Counted from the stretch's first letter, positions 51,821-62,786 are shown. The stretch is 64,000 nt of DNA from Chlorobiaceae bacterium (GCA_013334965.1 JAAXWO010000004.1:124001-188000), one strand, 5' to 3'. Notes: generated by a model from the letters alone, not told the origin. Numbers and translations: made by a program.

Positions 51821-52426
51821 TCAGGGGTTGTTGCGAATGGCGGCAAGTGAAGCCTTGACGAGCTCCTCGACCGACAGGCCGGGAGTCGCAGCCAGTATGC
51901 CGGATACGGCCTTCTGGGCAAGAACACGAGGAAAACCGAGCGTCATGAGGGCTGCCAGGGCATCTTCGGTCAGTTGGAGAGAACGGCCGTCACCCCCTAC
52001 CTTGCCGGAAACGGCAGGCTGTATCTTCAGGATCTTGTCTCTCAGCTCGAGGATGATTCGGGCCGCAGTCTTCTTCCCCACCCCGCTGATGCCGTACAGG
52101 GTTTCAGGACGGTTCGAGACGATAGCCTCCTGGATCTCGTCCACCCTGAGTCCGGACAGAACGGCCAACGCGAGCTTCGGGCCGACGCCGGAAATGGAGA
52201 GAAGCAGCCTGAACAGCTGAAGCTCCGCCTCGTCGAGAAAACCGAACAGCTGATGTGCGTCTTCGCGGACATGGTAATGGGTATACAGGAAGATCTGTGA
52301 GCCCGGTGCGGGCAGCCTCCGGCTTGTCCCTGAAGAGATGTGGAGCCGGTAACCGATACCGGAAACATCGACAACCGCTTCCTCCTGGGAAACCGTTATC
52401 AGCTCACCTCTTATAAATGCGAACAT
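51821..52426 (-). CDS. ruvA: Holliday junction DNA helicase subunit RuvA
   Basis: Binds four-way junctions and loads RuvB. The 201-residue protein has the N-terminal OB fold (MFAFIRGELITV), helix-hairpin-helix motifs (ISGVGPKLALAVLSG, ISGVGKKTAARIILEL) and a short flexible linker before the third, RuvB-binding domain. Length is normal. ruvB and ruvC are not adjacent. Confidence 0.95.
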   Translation of the reverse strand: MFAFIRGELITVSQEEAVVDVSGIGYRLHISSGTSRRLPAPGSQIFLYTHYHVREDAHQLFGFLDEAELQLFRLLLSISGVGPKLALAVLSGLRVDEIQEAIVSNRPETLYGISGVGKKTAARIILELRDKILKIQPAVSGKVGGDGRSLQLTEDALAALMTLGFPRVLAQKAVSGILAATPGLSVEELVKASLAAIRNNP

Positions 52427-52551
52427 GACGGATTGGATGGACTATACCCGGCCATCGGACCTGAGCCGCCTGTGACGGCATTAACCCCGATGGCCTGGCA
52501 TACTGAAAAGAAGAACCGCTTGACGGCAATTGCCGGTCAGACCCTGGAAGA

Positions 52552-52827
52552 TCAGGCGGTCTGGGAGTAATTGTTCAGGATCCTGGTCAGCTGGGCTTTC
52601 TTGCGCGATGCCTTGTTGGCATGAATGTAGTTCTTGACGCCGAGCCTGTCCAGTTTCTGGACTGCTGAACGATATGCAGCCTCAACTTCAGTTTTCTGGG
52701 CATTGGCGTCGATCAGCTTCTGCATGTTCTTCAAAAGACCCTTGAGCTCTTTTTTCCTGGCCCGGTTTCTTTCGTTCCTGCGCGATGCCTGTCTGAGTCT
52801 TTTCTCGGCTGATTTGTGTAAAGGCAT
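52552..52827 (-). CDS. rpsT: 30S ribosomal protein S20
   Basis: Primary rRNA-binding protein of the small subunit. The 91 residues are basic and helical, beginning [25 protein letters not shown], the usual S20 pattern, and ending [12 protein letters not shown]. It has its own short upstream region and 125 bp separate it from ruvA. Confidence 0.94.
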   Translation of the reverse strand: MPLHKSAEKRLRQASRRNERNRARKKELKGLLKNMQKLIDANAQKTEVEAAYRSAVQKLDRLGVKNYIHANKASRKKAQLTRILNNYSQTA

Positions 52828-53055
52828 AAACTTGTGCTGTTAATGTCTTGCGAAGTCTGATAATACTTGTGCGGTTTCCGCAACAAAAGGCATGTAATAT
52901 ACAAGAAAGCTACGAAAAGAAAAAAAGCATCTGAACAAATATTCTGAATTTGTGTTCATGGGACCGTTCCGTATTTGCGCACCGGCTTCGAGGGTTTTTA
53001 TTATATTCCCGCATCGCAGGGTTCCCCTGTAAAACGCCAATAAACCATCGCTTCA

Positions 53056-54507
53056 ATGAGCTTGATGATCAGCGTCTCCGGCATCCGTGGCGTCGTCGGC
53101 AAAAGCCTGACCCCGGAAAACCTCACGGCATTCACCATGGCGTTCGCCGCATGGACGGTGCGGAGGAAACGCGAGCGATGCGGCGACTCTGCCGTAAAGC
53201 CGAAAATCGTCATAGGCAGGGATACGCGGCCTACGGGCGAACTGATCACCGAACTGGTCGCCAGCACGCTGGCGCTCTGCGGATGCGATGTGGTGGACCT
53301 CGGCATGGCGACCACCCCCACCGTCGAAATGGCGACCGCCGGTGAGCTTGCGGACGGCGGGCTGATCGTCACCGCGTCCCATAACCCCGTCGAGTGGAAT
53401 GCGTTGAAAATGCTCAACGAAAAAGGGGAGTTCCTTACCGCCCCCGATGTCGAACTGCTGCTTGAAATCGCCCGCGACCGCTCCTTCGTGACCACCGGAT
53501 GGGAGGGTCTCGGCTCCATCACGGGTAACACCTCCTGGGATGCAATCCATATCGCCAGCGTCCTGAACCTTTCCTGCATCGACAGATCGCTCATCGCAGG
53601 AATAAACTTCAGGGTGCTCGTCGACGCCGTCGAAGGGGCCGGTTCGTTCGTTGTCCCGGAACTATGCCGGCAACTCGGCATTCATGAAATCAAAACGCTC
53701 GCCTGCCAGGGAACGGGTATCTTTCCGCGCAACCCCGAGCCTGTCGAAGAGAACCTCGGCGTCACGATGGATATCCTCCGGAACGAAAGCTGCGATTTGG
53801 GCATCATCGTCGATCCGGACGTAGACCGACTGGCCCTCGTTTGCGAAGACGGAACCCTGTTCGGAGAGGAGTACACCCTCGTCGCCTGCGCCGACTTCTA
53901 CCTGAAGCACCGGAAAGGGCCGGTCGTCAACAACCTTTCAAGCAGCCGAGCCCTTCGGGACATCGCCGCCCGCCATGAAGTGGAATGTTTCAGCGCGAAA
54001 GTCGGCGAGGCCAACGTGATCGAAGTCATGAAAAGCTGCGGGGCAGCCATCGGCGGAGAGGGCAACGGTGGCGTCATCCTGCCCGAACTGCATTACGGCC
54101 GCGATGCGCTCGTTGGCATCGCCCTCTTCATCCAGGCCTTCGCCGAATGGAAAACCTCGACCGGCGGCACCTTGTCGGAGTTCAGGCGCACCTTCCCCGA
54201 CTACTCGATGTCGAAGCAGAAAGTTGTGCTCGAACACTTGTCAAAAGAGGCCCTCGAAGCCATTTTCGACCGGGTGGCCGCAAACCATCCTGACGCATCC
54301 TGCAACCGCCTCGACGGACTTAAACTCGACTTCCCCGAAGGCTGGGTTCACCTCCGTCCGTCGAACACCGAACCGATCATCCGGATCTACGCCGAATCGG
54401 CCACGAAAGACGGGGCAGACTCACTTGCCAACAGCTTCATTGCCGAAATCAGGAGCGCATCGGCCAGAATCGGCACAGATCCGACAACGGGCGAACAGGC
54501 GAAATGA
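53056..54507 (+). CDS. glmM: Phosphoglucosamine mutase
   Basis: Interconverts glucosamine-6- and -1-phosphate on the way to UDP-GlcNAc. The active phosphoserine is in TASHNPVEW (Ser108), with [11 protein letters not shown] at the N terminus, a [10 protein letters not shown] metal loop, GGEGNGGVI and the C-terminal phosphate loop [10 protein letters not shown]. The RPSNTEP form, DPDVDR and 483 residues fit GlmM-type phosphohexomutases better than the PGM/PMM paralogue at 33 kb. Its stop overlaps the ABC exporter start by 4 bp (ATGA). Confidence 0.88.
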   Translation: MSLMISVSGIRGVVGKSLTPENLTAFTMAFAAWTVRRKRERCGDSAVKPKIVIGRDTRPTGELITELVASTLALCGCDVVDLGMATTPTVEMATAGELADGGLIVTASHNPVEWNALKMLNEKGEFLTAPDVELLLEIARDRSFVTTGWEGLGSITGNTSWDAIHIASVLNLSCIDRSLIAGINFRVLVDAVEGAGSFVVPELCRQLGIHEIKTLACQGTGIFPRNPEPVEENLGVTMDILRNESCDLGIIVDPDVDRLALVCEDGTLFGEEYTLVACADFYLKHRKGPVVNNLSSSRALRDIAARHEVECFSAKVGEANVIEVMKSCGAAIGGEGNGGVILPELHYGRDALVGIALFIQAFAEWKTSTGGTLSEFRRTFPDYSMSKQKVVLEHLSKEALEAIFDRVAANHPDASCNRLDGLKLDFPEGWVHLRPSNTEPIIRIYAESATKDGADSLANSFIAEIRSASARIGTDPTTGEQAK

Positions 54508-56351
54508 GCGTGACCGCCAAACCGGCTTCGGGCTTCCGCACCCAGCAGGACGAAACGCTCGGCAAACGCAAAAAGGGTTCTGTCGACTTCTACATCGTCT
54601 CGAAACTGCTCGCCTACGTCAAACCTTTCAAGGGGCTGGTCACCGGCGCCATCCTCCTGACTGCAGGAGGCGCGATCCTTACTCCGCTGAGACCCTGGCT
54701 GACCAAGGTCGCCATCGACGACTACATCGCGCACGGCAACCACAAGGGGCTGGCGATCATCAGCATCGCCATGCTCGTGCTCATCGTCCTCGACGGGATC
54801 AAGCAGTATGCCGCCACCTGGCTGACGCAGCTCATCGGCCAGAAAGCGGTGTACAATATCCGCATGGACATCTTCAGGCACCTTCAGCGTCTGCCGATCC
54901 GTTATTTCGACAGGAACCCGGTCGGAAGGATCATCACAAGGACGACCAACGACGTCGAAGCGCTCGACGAAATGCTCTCAAGCGGCCTGATCACGATCGT
55001 CGGAGACATCCTTCAGCTCATTTTCATCGTCGTCATGATGTTCTTCAGCGACTGGCGGCTGACCCTCGTGGTACTGAGCATACTGCCAGCCATGATCTAC
55101 GCCACCATAGCCTTCAAGAACCGCGTGCGACAGGCGTTCCTCGACGTCAGGACCCATCTTGCGCGCCTGAACTCGTTCTTCCAGGAGCATATCACAGGAA
55201 TGAAGATCGTCCAGCTCTTCGCCAGGGAAGATGCGGAATTTACCAAACATTCGCAGATCAACGCCGATCACCGGGACGCCAACATCCGGACAGTATTCTA
55301 CTTTTCCATCTACTACCCGCTGATCGAGTTCCTGAGCTCGGCTGCTGCCGGCCTGGTGATCTGGTTCAGCGCGACAAGGATCATGAAGGCCGACCTCTCC
55401 GTCGGCGTGGTCGTATCGTTCGTCCAGTACATCTGGCTCTTTTTCCGCCCGCTGCAGCACCTCTCGGACAGGTTCAACATCATGCAGACGGCCGTGACCA
55501 GTTCCGACAGGATATTCCGCCTGCTCGAAGAGCCTGTTGATCCGGAACCTGCCGACTCCTCCGTCAGGATTCCATCGTTCCGGGAGCGCATCCTGTTCGA
55601 CAACATCTGGTTCGCCTATGACAACGACAACTGGGTGCTCCGTGACATATCCCTGGAAATCAGGGCCGGAGAGACCGTAGCCATCGTCGGAGCCACCGGC
55701 AGCGGAAAGACCACGCTCATCAACATCCTCTCCAGATTCTACCCTTACGCCAAAGGTTCGGTGACCATCGACGGAATCGAACTGAGCGATATACCGGGCA
55801 GGGAGCTGCGCAATCTTGTTGGAGTCGTCATGCAGGATGTCGTCCTGTTCGCAGGATCGATTCGTGAGAACCTCTGTTTCAGCGACCCGTCGATCCCCGA
55901 AGAGAAGGTCAGGGAGGCCGCCAGCATCGTAGGTGCCGACCGGTTCATCGAAAAACTGCCGGGAGGATACGACTACATGATCCGCGAAAACGGTTCAGGG
56001 CTCTCCGCCGGCCAGAAGCAGCTCATCGCATTCGTCAGGGCGCTCCTCTACAACCCGGACATCCTCGTTCTCGACGAAGCCACCAGTTCGGTCGATACGG
56101 AAACCGAGTCGCTCATCGAGCAGGCCACCGACAAGCTCATGAAGCACAGGACATCAATCATCATCGCCCACAGGCTCTCGACCATCCAGCACGCCGACAG
56201 GATCGTCGTGCTCCACAAAGGCACCATAAGGGAAACCGGCACACACCAGGAGCTGCTCGCCCGCCGGGGCCTCTATTACAAACTCTACCTCCTGCAGCAC
56301 CCCGAACGCTCCATCCAGGCGTTGGCCAGCCCAACTCCCGACGGACAGTAG
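54504..56351 (+). CDS. MsbA-like ABC exporter (fused permease and ATPase)
   Basis: A 615-residue half-transporter: about six membrane helices (residues 30-330) followed by a nucleotide-binding domain. Walker A is GATGSGKTT, the signature is [10 protein letters not shown] (a variant of LSGGQ, with Ala), and Walker B is [10 protein letters not shown] with an AHRLST H-loop. It is the size and layout of MsbA-type lipid or drug exporters. Translationally coupled to glmM. Substrate unknown; a lipid A-core or glycolipid is plausible from the neighbour. Confidence 0.85.
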   Translation: MSVTAKPASGFRTQQDETLGKRKKGSVDFYIVSKLLAYVKPFKGLVTGAILLTAGGAILTPLRPWLTKVAIDDYIAHGNHKGLAIISIAMLVLIVLDGIKQYAATWLTQLIGQKAVYNIRMDIFRHLQRLPIRYFDRNPVGRIITRTTNDVEALDEMLSSGLITIVGDILQLIFIVVMMFFSDWRLTLVVLSILPAMIYATIAFKNRVRQAFLDVRTHLARLNSFFQEHITGMKIVQLFAREDAEFTKHSQINADHRDANIRTVFYFSIYYPLIEFLSSAAAGLVIWFSATRIMKADLSVGVVVSFVQYIWLFFRPLQHLSDRFNIMQTAVTSSDRIFRLLEEPVDPEPADSSVRIPSFRERILFDNIWFAYDNDNWVLRDISLEIRAGETVAIVGATGSGKTTLINILSRFYPYAKGSVTIDGIELSDIPGRELRNLVGVVMQDVVLFAGSIRENLCFSDPSIPEEKVREAASIVGADRFIEKLPGGYDYMIRENGSGLSAGQKQLIAFVRALLYNPDILVLDEATSSVDTETESLIEQATDKLMKHRTSIIIAHRLSTIQHADRIVVLHKGTIRETGTHQELLARRGLYYKLYLLQHPERSIQALASPTPDGQ

Positions 56352-58080
56352 CCCCGGACGATCCCACATGCAGGAGGAGTTCACTCCTCCGGACATTCAG
56401 ACCTTTTACATTCCAGCAGCCCCGGACGATCCCACATTCAGGAGGAGTTCACTCCTCCGGACATTCAGGCCTTTTACATTCCAGTAGCCCCGGACTTCAG
56501 TCCGGGGAGAGCATGCCCCCCCCCGATCTTCGGGCTTCAGCCCAATATCTTTCACTGCATCAGCGAGGATCACGAAACCCGATGAAGAGGTTGGACTGAA
56601 GTCCGGAATATTAATTTGATCATCCATCCCCGGACTAAAGTCCGGGGCAACTGAATAAAATATAAGATGATAATGTCCGCAAGGCTAAAGCCCTGCTGAA
56701 TGCAGGAGGTTAACCCCCCGGACATTCGTCTTCGATATTCATTCGGTTTTTAACCCGCCAGCCATTCAGAGTTTTTTAATTCCAGCATCCCCGGACGATC
56801 CCACATTCAGGAGGAGTTCACTCCTCCGGACATTCAGAACTCTTACATTCCAGTAGCCCCGGACTTCAGTCCGGGGAGAGCATGCCCCCCCCCCCATCTT
56901 CGGGCTTCAGCCCAATATCTTTCACTGCATCAGCGAGGATCACGAAACCCGATGAAGAGGTTGGACTGAAGTCCGGAATATTAATTTGATCATCCATCCT
57001 CGGACTAAAGTCCGGGGCAACTGAATAAAATATAAGATGATAATGTCCGCAGGGCTAAAGCCCTGCTGAATGCAGGAGGCCAAACCCCCTGGCCTTCGTC
57101 TTCAATATTCAGTCGGGTTTAAACCCGCCAGCCATTCAGAGTTTTTCAATTCCAGCAGCCCCGGACGACCCCACATTCAGGAGTCCCGACTTGTCGGGAC
57201 GACGGACATTCAGACCCCTTACATTCCAGCAGCCCCGGACGATCCCACATTCAGGAGGAGTTCACTCCTCCGGACATTCAGAACTCTTACATTCCAGTAG
57301 CCCCGGACTTCAGTCCGGGGTGAGCATGCCCCCCCCGATCTTCGGGCTTCAGCCCAATATCTTTCACTGCATCAGCGAGGATCACGAAACCCGATGAAGA
57401 GGTTGGACTGAAGTCCGGAATATTAATTTGATCATCCATCCCCGGACTAAAGTCCGGGGCAACTGAATAAAATATAAGATGATAATGTCCGCAGGGCTAA
57501 AGCCCTGCTGAATGCAGGAGCTCAAACCCCCGGACATTCGTCTTCAATACTCAGTCGGGTTTAAACCCGCCAGCCATTCAGAGTTTTTCAATTCCAGCAG
57601 CCCCGGACGATCCCACATGCAGGAGTCCCGACTTGTCGGGACGACGGACATTCAGAACTCTTACATTCCAGTAGCCCCGGACTTCAGTCCGGGGTGAGCA
57701 TGCCCCCCCCGATCTTCGGGCTTCAGCCCAATATCTTTCACTGCATCAGCGAGGATCACGAAACCCGATGAAAAGGTTGGACTGAAGTCCGGAATAGATT
57801 TTGAATTGATCTTCTCCCCCCGGACTAAAGTCCGGGGCAACTGAAGAATATGTAAGATGTTAATGTCCGCAGGGCTAAAGCCCTGCTGAATGCAGGAGGT
57901 TAAAACCCGGGGCAACTGATGAATATATAAGATGTTAATGTCCGCGAGGCTAAAGCCCTGCTGAGTGCAGGAGGTTAAAACCCAGGGAAAATGAAGAAGA
58001 TGTAAGACTTTAATGTCCGCAGGACTGAACTCCTCCTGAGTAGAAGAGGGTTAAGCCTGGGGAAACTCAAATGAATGTGA
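56352..58080. repeat. Hairpin-rich long tandem repeat array
   Basis: A 1.7-kb non-coding array between convergent genes. Four main units recur; the same landmark (TTCACTGCATCAG) falls at 56551, 56921, 57363 and 57737, so spacings are 370, 442 and 374 bp. The longer spacing comes from an extra 70-bp block. Each unit holds about seven palindromes such as CCCCGGACTTCAGTCCGGGG, GGGCTTCAGCCC, GGACTGAAGTCC, GCAGGGCTAAAGCCCTGC and GGAGGAGTTCACTCCTCC. After 57900 the units degenerate. Short ORFs here are repeat artefacts, not genes. Confidence 0.95.
57183..57200. repeat. Substituted hairpin in array unit 3
   Basis: GTCCCGACTTGTCGGGAC occupies the place that GGAGGAGTTCACTCCTCC holds in the other units; it also occurs at 57625-57642. 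Flanking sequence is otherwise the same. Confidence 0.8.
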
Positions 58081-58098
58081 ACCGTTGAAGCCGGGCTC

Positions 58099-59367
58099 TT
58101 ACAAGCTGCTGTCCCTCAGTACCTTGACAGGTTCAAGCCTTGAGGCACGGGCGGAGGGAAAGGCTGCGGCGATCGTACTGATGGCTACCGTCACAGCGGT
58201 GACCAGAAAGAAGTACATTGGGTTCCAGGACATGCTTAAACCGGTTTTTGTCAATGGTCCCTGGGAGCTCTCGGTGGGCAGGTTTGCAAGAATGTTTATT
58301 GCTCCGACAGAGAGAAGACAACCGAATAGAGCCCCTCCCAGACCGACAAGAAACCCTTCGAACACGAAAAGACCGACCATCTGGCCTGAAGAAAATCCGA
58401 ACGATTTCATGATGGCGATGTCGCGGCTTTTCTCGAAAACGGTGGTCACCAGGATGTTGGCCACACCGAACCCGGAAACCACACCGACGAAAGCGACAAG
58501 CGAAATGACGATATAGCCGATCCTGGCGAAAAGCATCAGCACGCCGGCGTTCTCCTCCTGCCATGTATTGCAGACGTATCCGGTCATGCGGGTGAGGTCG
58601 CGGGCAAGCGGGGCGTTGTTGATCGGGTCGCTGACCTTGAGGGATATGCCAGTAACCTTGTTGGCGGGCATCCCCTCGATGATCTGGCCGAGCTTGAGCG
58701 ATGCGAGGATGCTGTTGTCTGCGACGTTGACCCCTGTGAAGAATATTCCGGCCACCTTGCACTGACGGTTTTTCCCGTCGGGAGATATGATGGTGAGCTG
58801 GTCATTGAGCCTGACATCAAGATCTTTTGCGACAGTACGTCCGACGAGCAGGGCATCGGGGCTCCTCCGGAACAGGGCAAGATCCCCGGAAGTCAGGCTC
58901 TTGCCTATCCTGGTGATCTTGTCCTCCCTGTCGATGATGACGCCCTTGAGCAGCACCGGCTGGTTGCGGTTTCCCTTGACCGCCATGATCTGAGACTCGA
59001 CGAAAGGAGATGCTGCGATCACCTTCCGGGAAAAGGCCGGGGATGAAACGATCTCCAGCACCCTGCCGTAGTTGCGAACCTCTTCCCTTTCGTCCCGGCC
59101 GATATGATCTTCAACAAAGGAGAACCTCGACGATGGCCCGCCGGAAAACAGGTCCGTGGGTATCGGGTCGGTTTTCTGCCCTTTGACGTTGATGTGGGGA
59201 GCCGCGTTGATGATTGTTTCCGTAAACGAATCGAGCAGTCCCCTGGTCAGCGATATGGTGGTGATGAGCACCATCGTACTGACGGAAACGGCGACCATCG
59301 TCGTCAGCGTCTGGCGTTTGCGCCCGAGAATATGCCTGAAGGCGATATCGAAGAGGGTTCTGAACAT
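58099..59367 (-). CDS. FtsX/MacB-type ABC transporter permease
   Basis: A 422-residue membrane protein with an N-terminal helix (TLTTMVAVSVSTMVLITTISL), a large periplasmic domain, and three C-terminal helices (IGYIVISLVAFVGVVSGFGVANIL and following). This is the FtsX/LolC/MacB permease layout, used in lipoprotein release or mechanotransmission rather than classic import. The ATPase partner is not adjacent: the array lies on one side and fni starts divergently 101 bp away on the other. Substrate unknown. Confidence 0.85.
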   Translation of the reverse strand: MFRTLFDIAFRHILGRKRQTLTTMVAVSVSTMVLITTISLTRGLLDSFTETIINAAPHINVKGQKTDPIPTDLFSGGPSSRFSFVEDHIGRDEREEVRNYGRVLEIVSSPAFSRKVIAASPFVESQIMAVKGNRNQPVLLKGVIIDREDKITRIGKSLTSGDLALFRRSPDALLVGRTVAKDLDVRLNDQLTIISPDGKNRQCKVAGIFFTGVNVADNSILASLKLGQIIEGMPANKVTGISLKVSDPINNAPLARDLTRMTGYVCNTWQEENAGVLMLFARIGYIVISLVAFVGVVSGFGVANILVTTVFEKSRDIAIMKSFGFSSGQMVGLFVFEGFLVGLGGALFGCLLSVGAINILANLPTESSQGPLTKTGLSMSWNPMYFFLVTAVTVAISTIAAAFPSARASRLEPVKVLRDSSL

Positions 59368-59468
59368 TCAGGAGGAGTCGGGCAAGCCTGAAAAAATTTA
59401 TGGTATATTTTCTATAAGTTATACTTTTAAGGGCATCTCTGAAAATCATCCGTACCACGAAACCAAGC

Positions 59469-60542
59469 ATGCCTCAGACAAGCGCAGCCATAACCGCAGA
59501 ACGGAAACACAGCCACGTCGATATCTGCCTTCACAGGGAAGTCTGTTTCGACGGCCAGGATACCGGACTCTCATCCTGGAGGTTCGAACACAATGCCGCG
59601 CCGGAGATCGACGCTGCAGAGGTCGACCTTTCGACGGTTTTCCTCGGCCGCAAAATCGGCATGCCGCTCATGATCTCCTCGATGACGGGAGGCTACGGAG
59701 AGGCGCTCTCGCTGAATCAAACGCTTGCCGAAGCGGCAGAACGATACCGCATCCCGCTGGGTGTCGGCAGCATGAGACAGGCCCTCGAAGGCTCCTCGCA
59801 TCGCGAAAGCTTCGCGATCGTCCGACGGTCGGCGCCCTCTGTCCCGGTCTACGCCAACATCGGCGCCCCCGAAGTGGCGGCAGGACTGAGCAGCGTCCAG
59901 CTCTCGACGATGATCGACCTTATCGAAGCCGACGCACTGATCGTCCACCTCAATCCGGCCCAGGAGCTGTTCCAGCCTGAAGGAAGTACTGCCTTCCGCG
60001 GATTCCTTGACAAGCTGCACGACATAACCGCGACGATCCCTGTCCCGGTCATCGCGAAAGAGGTCGGCTGCGGCATATCGGCCGCCACCGCCCGGAAACT
60101 TGCCGATGCCGGAGTCATAGCAATAGACGTCGCAGGCGCAGGCGGCATAAGCTGGCAGAAGGTAGAAGAGTGCCGTTACACCGAAAGGTTCCATCATGAG
60201 GATCGCTTCAGCCCATCGGCCCTCGGCGAGTTGCTGAACTGGGGAATCCCTACCGCCGAGTGCCTGACCGGCATCGCCGCATTGAAACAACAGCATCCTG
60301 AATACGCGACTCTTGGGGTCGTCTCCTCCGGCGGTATCCGCAACGGCCTCGACATCGCCAAATCCATAGCCCTCGGCGCCGACATGGCGGCATCCGCGCA
60401 ACAGCTACTCAAAGCACTCCATGCAGGAGCGCTCGACAGCACCATCAGAACCTGGGCGAACGACCTGAAAGCCGTGATGTTTCTGACCGGGTCGGCCAGC
60501 ATAGAAGAGCTTAAAAAAGCACCTATCCACAAACAACCTTGA
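59469..60542 (+). CDS. fni: Type 2 isopentenyl-diphosphate delta-isomerase
   Basis: FMN-dependent interconversion of IPP and DMAPP. The 357-residue TIM-barrel protein has [11 protein letters not shown] near the N terminus, an [10 protein letters not shown] motif, [11 protein letters not shown] and the C-terminal phosphate-binding [20 protein letters not shown]. It overlaps the polyprenyl synthase frame by a few bases, so these two isoprenoid genes form an operon. Confidence 0.94.
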   Translation: MPQTSAAITAERKHSHVDICLHREVCFDGQDTGLSSWRFEHNAAPEIDAAEVDLSTVFLGRKIGMPLMISSMTGGYGEALSLNQTLAEAAERYRIPLGVGSMRQALEGSSHRESFAIVRRSAPSVPVYANIGAPEVAAGLSSVQLSTMIDLIEADALIVHLNPAQELFQPEGSTAFRGFLDKLHDITATIPVPVIAKEVGCGISAATARKLADAGVIAIDVAGAGGISWQKVEECRYTERFHHEDRFSPSALGELLNWGIPTAECLTGIAALKQQHPEYATLGVVSSGGIRNGLDIAKSIALGADMAASAQQLLKALHAGALDSTIRTWANDLKAVMFLTGSASIEELKKAPIHKQP

Positions 60543-60553
60543 GCACTGGAGTC

Positions 60554-61552
60554 ATGACTTTACAGATTAACCAAGAACAGGTCGAATCCAGGTACCATCA
60601 ATACCATGCGAAAATCAACGAAGCCCTCGCCGGATGTTTCCAGAAAGAGAGCCCGTCGACCCTCTACGGCCCGGCGCGCTACATCCTCGAAGGCAAAGGG
60701 AAAAGAATCCGACCCTTCCTGACGCTGCTTGCCGCTGAAGCCGTCGGAGGTTCCGCCAATGAAGCGCTTGGTGTTGCGCTCGGTGTCGAGGTGCTGCACA
60801 ATTTCACCCTGATGCACGACGACATCATGGACCAGGCCGACCTCAGGCACGGACGTCCCACCGTCCACAAGCAATGGGACGTCAACGCAGCTATTCTCTC
60901 CGGGGACATGATGATCGCGTACGCATACGAACTGGCCCTTAAAGCCCTCACGGCCCGCCACGCAGAAGTCATCCATATCTTCAACGACGCCAACATCACC
61001 ATCTGTGAAGGCCAGGCTCTCGACATGGAGCTGGAAAAGCGCAAGGAGGTATCGATCGCCGACTATCTCGACATGATCTCCAAAAAGACGGGACGCCTTA
61101 TATCGGCAGCGCTCGAAGCAGGTGGCGTGGCAGGCAACGGAACACCTGAACAGGTTGCCGCCCTTGTCACCTTCGGCGAAAAAATCGGCCGCGCATTCCA
61201 GATCCAGGACGATTACCTCGACATCATGGCTGATGACGGCAAATCGGGTAAAGTCCCCGGCGGGGATGTCATCAACGGCAAGAAAACCTGGCTCCTGCTC
61301 CGCTCCCTTGAACTCGCCTCTGGCAGCGACCGCCAGCTTCTGCAATCGATCATCGACAACAAGGGCACCACAGCGGATCAGGTCCCCGTGGTCAAGTCGA
61401 TTTTCGAACGTTGCGGCGTGCTCGGCGAGACGCAGGAACGAATCAACAAAGACACCGAGGACGCCCTCGCCGCCGTGGACATACTGCCATCGGAGGAGGG
61501 TCGCGAATATCTCAAGGGATTCGCGTGCATACTCATGAAGCGCGATTTCTGA
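60554..61552 (+). CDS. Trans-polyprenyl (GGPP-type) diphosphate synthase
   Basis: Chain-elongating prenyltransferase. Two aspartate-rich motifs are clear: DDIMD (Asp89, Asp90, Asp93) and DDYLD (Asp219, Asp220, Asp223). The first lacks the two-residue insertion of bacterial FPP synthases and has Phe five residues before it, which in related enzymes limits products to about C20, so GGPP for carotenoids and chlorophyll tails is likely but unproven. A TTG at 60539 opens the frame; I start at the ATG 60554, giving 332 residues. Confidence 0.88.
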   Translation: MTLQINQEQVESRYHQYHAKINEALAGCFQKESPSTLYGPARYILEGKGKRIRPFLTLLAAEAVGGSANEALGVALGVEVLHNFTLMHDDIMDQADLRHGRPTVHKQWDVNAAILSGDMMIAYAYELALKALTARHAEVIHIFNDANITICEGQALDMELEKRKEVSIADYLDMISKKTGRLISAALEAGGVAGNGTPEQVAALVTFGEKIGRAFQIQDDYLDIMADDGKSGKVPGGDVINGKKTWLLLRSLELASGSDRQLLQSIIDNKGTTADQVPVVKSIFERCGVLGETQERINKDTEDALAAVDILPSEEGREYLKGFACILMKRDF

Positions 61553-61559
61553 ACTGAAG

Positions 61560-61615
61560 GCAGGGAGGGCGAAAGCCCTCCTGAATCTGAGAGGCTGAAA
61601 AGCCGGGGCAATCCA
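61560..61615. repeat. Solitary hairpin element related to the array
   Basis: GGAGGGC-GAAA-GCCCTCC (61564-61581) followed by CTGAATCTGAGAGGCTGAAAAGCCGGGGCAA-type sequence echoes the array's hairpin plus CTGAATGCAGGAGG and GGGGCAACTGA. It lies between the polyprenyl synthase stop and dprA. Confidence 0.75.
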
Positions 61616-61631
61616 GACCCAGCAACCATAC

Positions 61632-62786
61632 ATGAGCGTTACCCCTGAACGCGACATTGAACTCCTGCTGCTCATCCTATCGCAGCTTCCCGGCATAGGT
61701 CCGGCGAAAACGAATGCCCTCATCAGCAGGTTCGGAGCCGATCCGTCATTGCTTGATGCCGGCCCTGATGCATTCGAACAGGTTCCGGGCATCGGCAAAA
61801 CCCTTTCAAGGGAGATAGCCGCGAACCTCGGAAGCATCTCATGGCGCAGAGATGCGCTCGACGACGCTGAAGAGCAGATCGAACGCGCAGCCGGACTCGG
61901 CGCCGCCATCATAACCATCCTGGACAAAACCTACCCGCCGCTGCTCAGGGAGATCTACGATCCGCCTCCGCTGCTGTTCGTACGTGGCAACCCTGCCGCC
62001 CTCACAAACCCGTCGATTGCCGTCGTAGGAACCCGCAAAGCCTCCGCATACGGAAAACAGGCAACCGGATTCTTCTGCCGTGACCTGGTGACCGGCGGCT
62101 ACACCATCGTCAGCGGCCTGGCCTACGGTATCGACATAATGGCCCACAGAAGTACGCTGGAAGCCGGAGGGACTACCGTCGCCGTCCTGGGATGCGGCAT
62201 CGACATTATCTATACGGACCCGACAGGACAACTATGGCCGAAAATCCTCGAACACGGAGCCATTGTTTCCGAAGAGCGGATAGGACAAGCTCCTGCTCCC
62301 GGCAACTTTCCCAGAAGAAACCGGCTGATCTCCGGAATGACATCTGGCACGCTCATCGTGGAATCGGACATCAAGGGCGGATCGATGATCACCGCATCCT
62401 GTGCCCTCGAACAGAACAGGGAAGTGTTTGCCGTACCGGGCAGCATCTTCGCACGCTCGTCCCAAGGCACGAACCGCCTGATCCAGCAATGCCAGGCAAA
62501 GCCCGTTTCCTCGGCACAAGAGATCATTGCAGAACTCCTGCCCGCAAATGCAACCGCCAACCAGACCATCAGTCACCCCGGAGTGTTTCGTTCCGGACTT
62601 TCTGCAGACGAATCACGCATCGTTGAGACCCTGGAAAACGGCCCCCTTCATATCGACCTCATTGCCGAAAAAACCGGGATGCCCATCGACACCCTCCTGG
62701 TGCTCCTGTTCGAACTCGAAATGAAACAGACGATCGAACAGGAAGCTGGTCAGTTGTTCAGCATCCGTCAAATACCGCGGCAGTGA
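61632..62786 (+). CDS. dprA: DNA processing protein DprA
   Basis: Binds incoming single-stranded DNA and loads RecA during natural transformation. N-terminal helix-hairpin-helix motifs (LPGIGPAKTNALI, VPGIGKTLSREI), a Rossmann-like core with SGLAYGIDIMAHRSTLEAGGTTVAVLGCGID and a C-terminal winged-helix region are visible. The 384-residue length is typical. Confidence 0.94.
   Translation: MSVTPERDIELLLLILSQLPGIGPAKTNALISRFGADPSLLDAGPDAFEQVPGIGKTLSREIAANLGSISWRRDALDDAEEQIERAAGLGAAIITILDKTYPPLLREIYDPPPLLFVRGNPAALTNPSIAVVGTRKASAYGKQATGFFCRDLVTGGYTIVSGLAYGIDIMAHRSTLEAGGTTVAVLGCGIDIIYTDPTGQLWPKILEHGAIVSEERIGQAPAPGNFPRRNRLISGMTSGTLIVESDIKGGSMITASCALEQNREVFAVPGSIFARSSQGTNRLIQQCQAKPVSSAQEIIAELLPANATANQTISHPGVFRSGLSADESRIVETLENGPLHIDLIAEKTGMPIDTLLVLLFELEMKQTIEQEAGQLFSIRQIPRQ

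Noticed and set aside
57070-57697. Short open frames in the hairpin array
   Set aside because: They repeat with the array units, have no start context and match no family.
60560-61927. 455-codon open frame antisense to the polyprenyl synthase
   Set aside because: It covers the reverse of two well-supported genes and encodes no recognisable domain.
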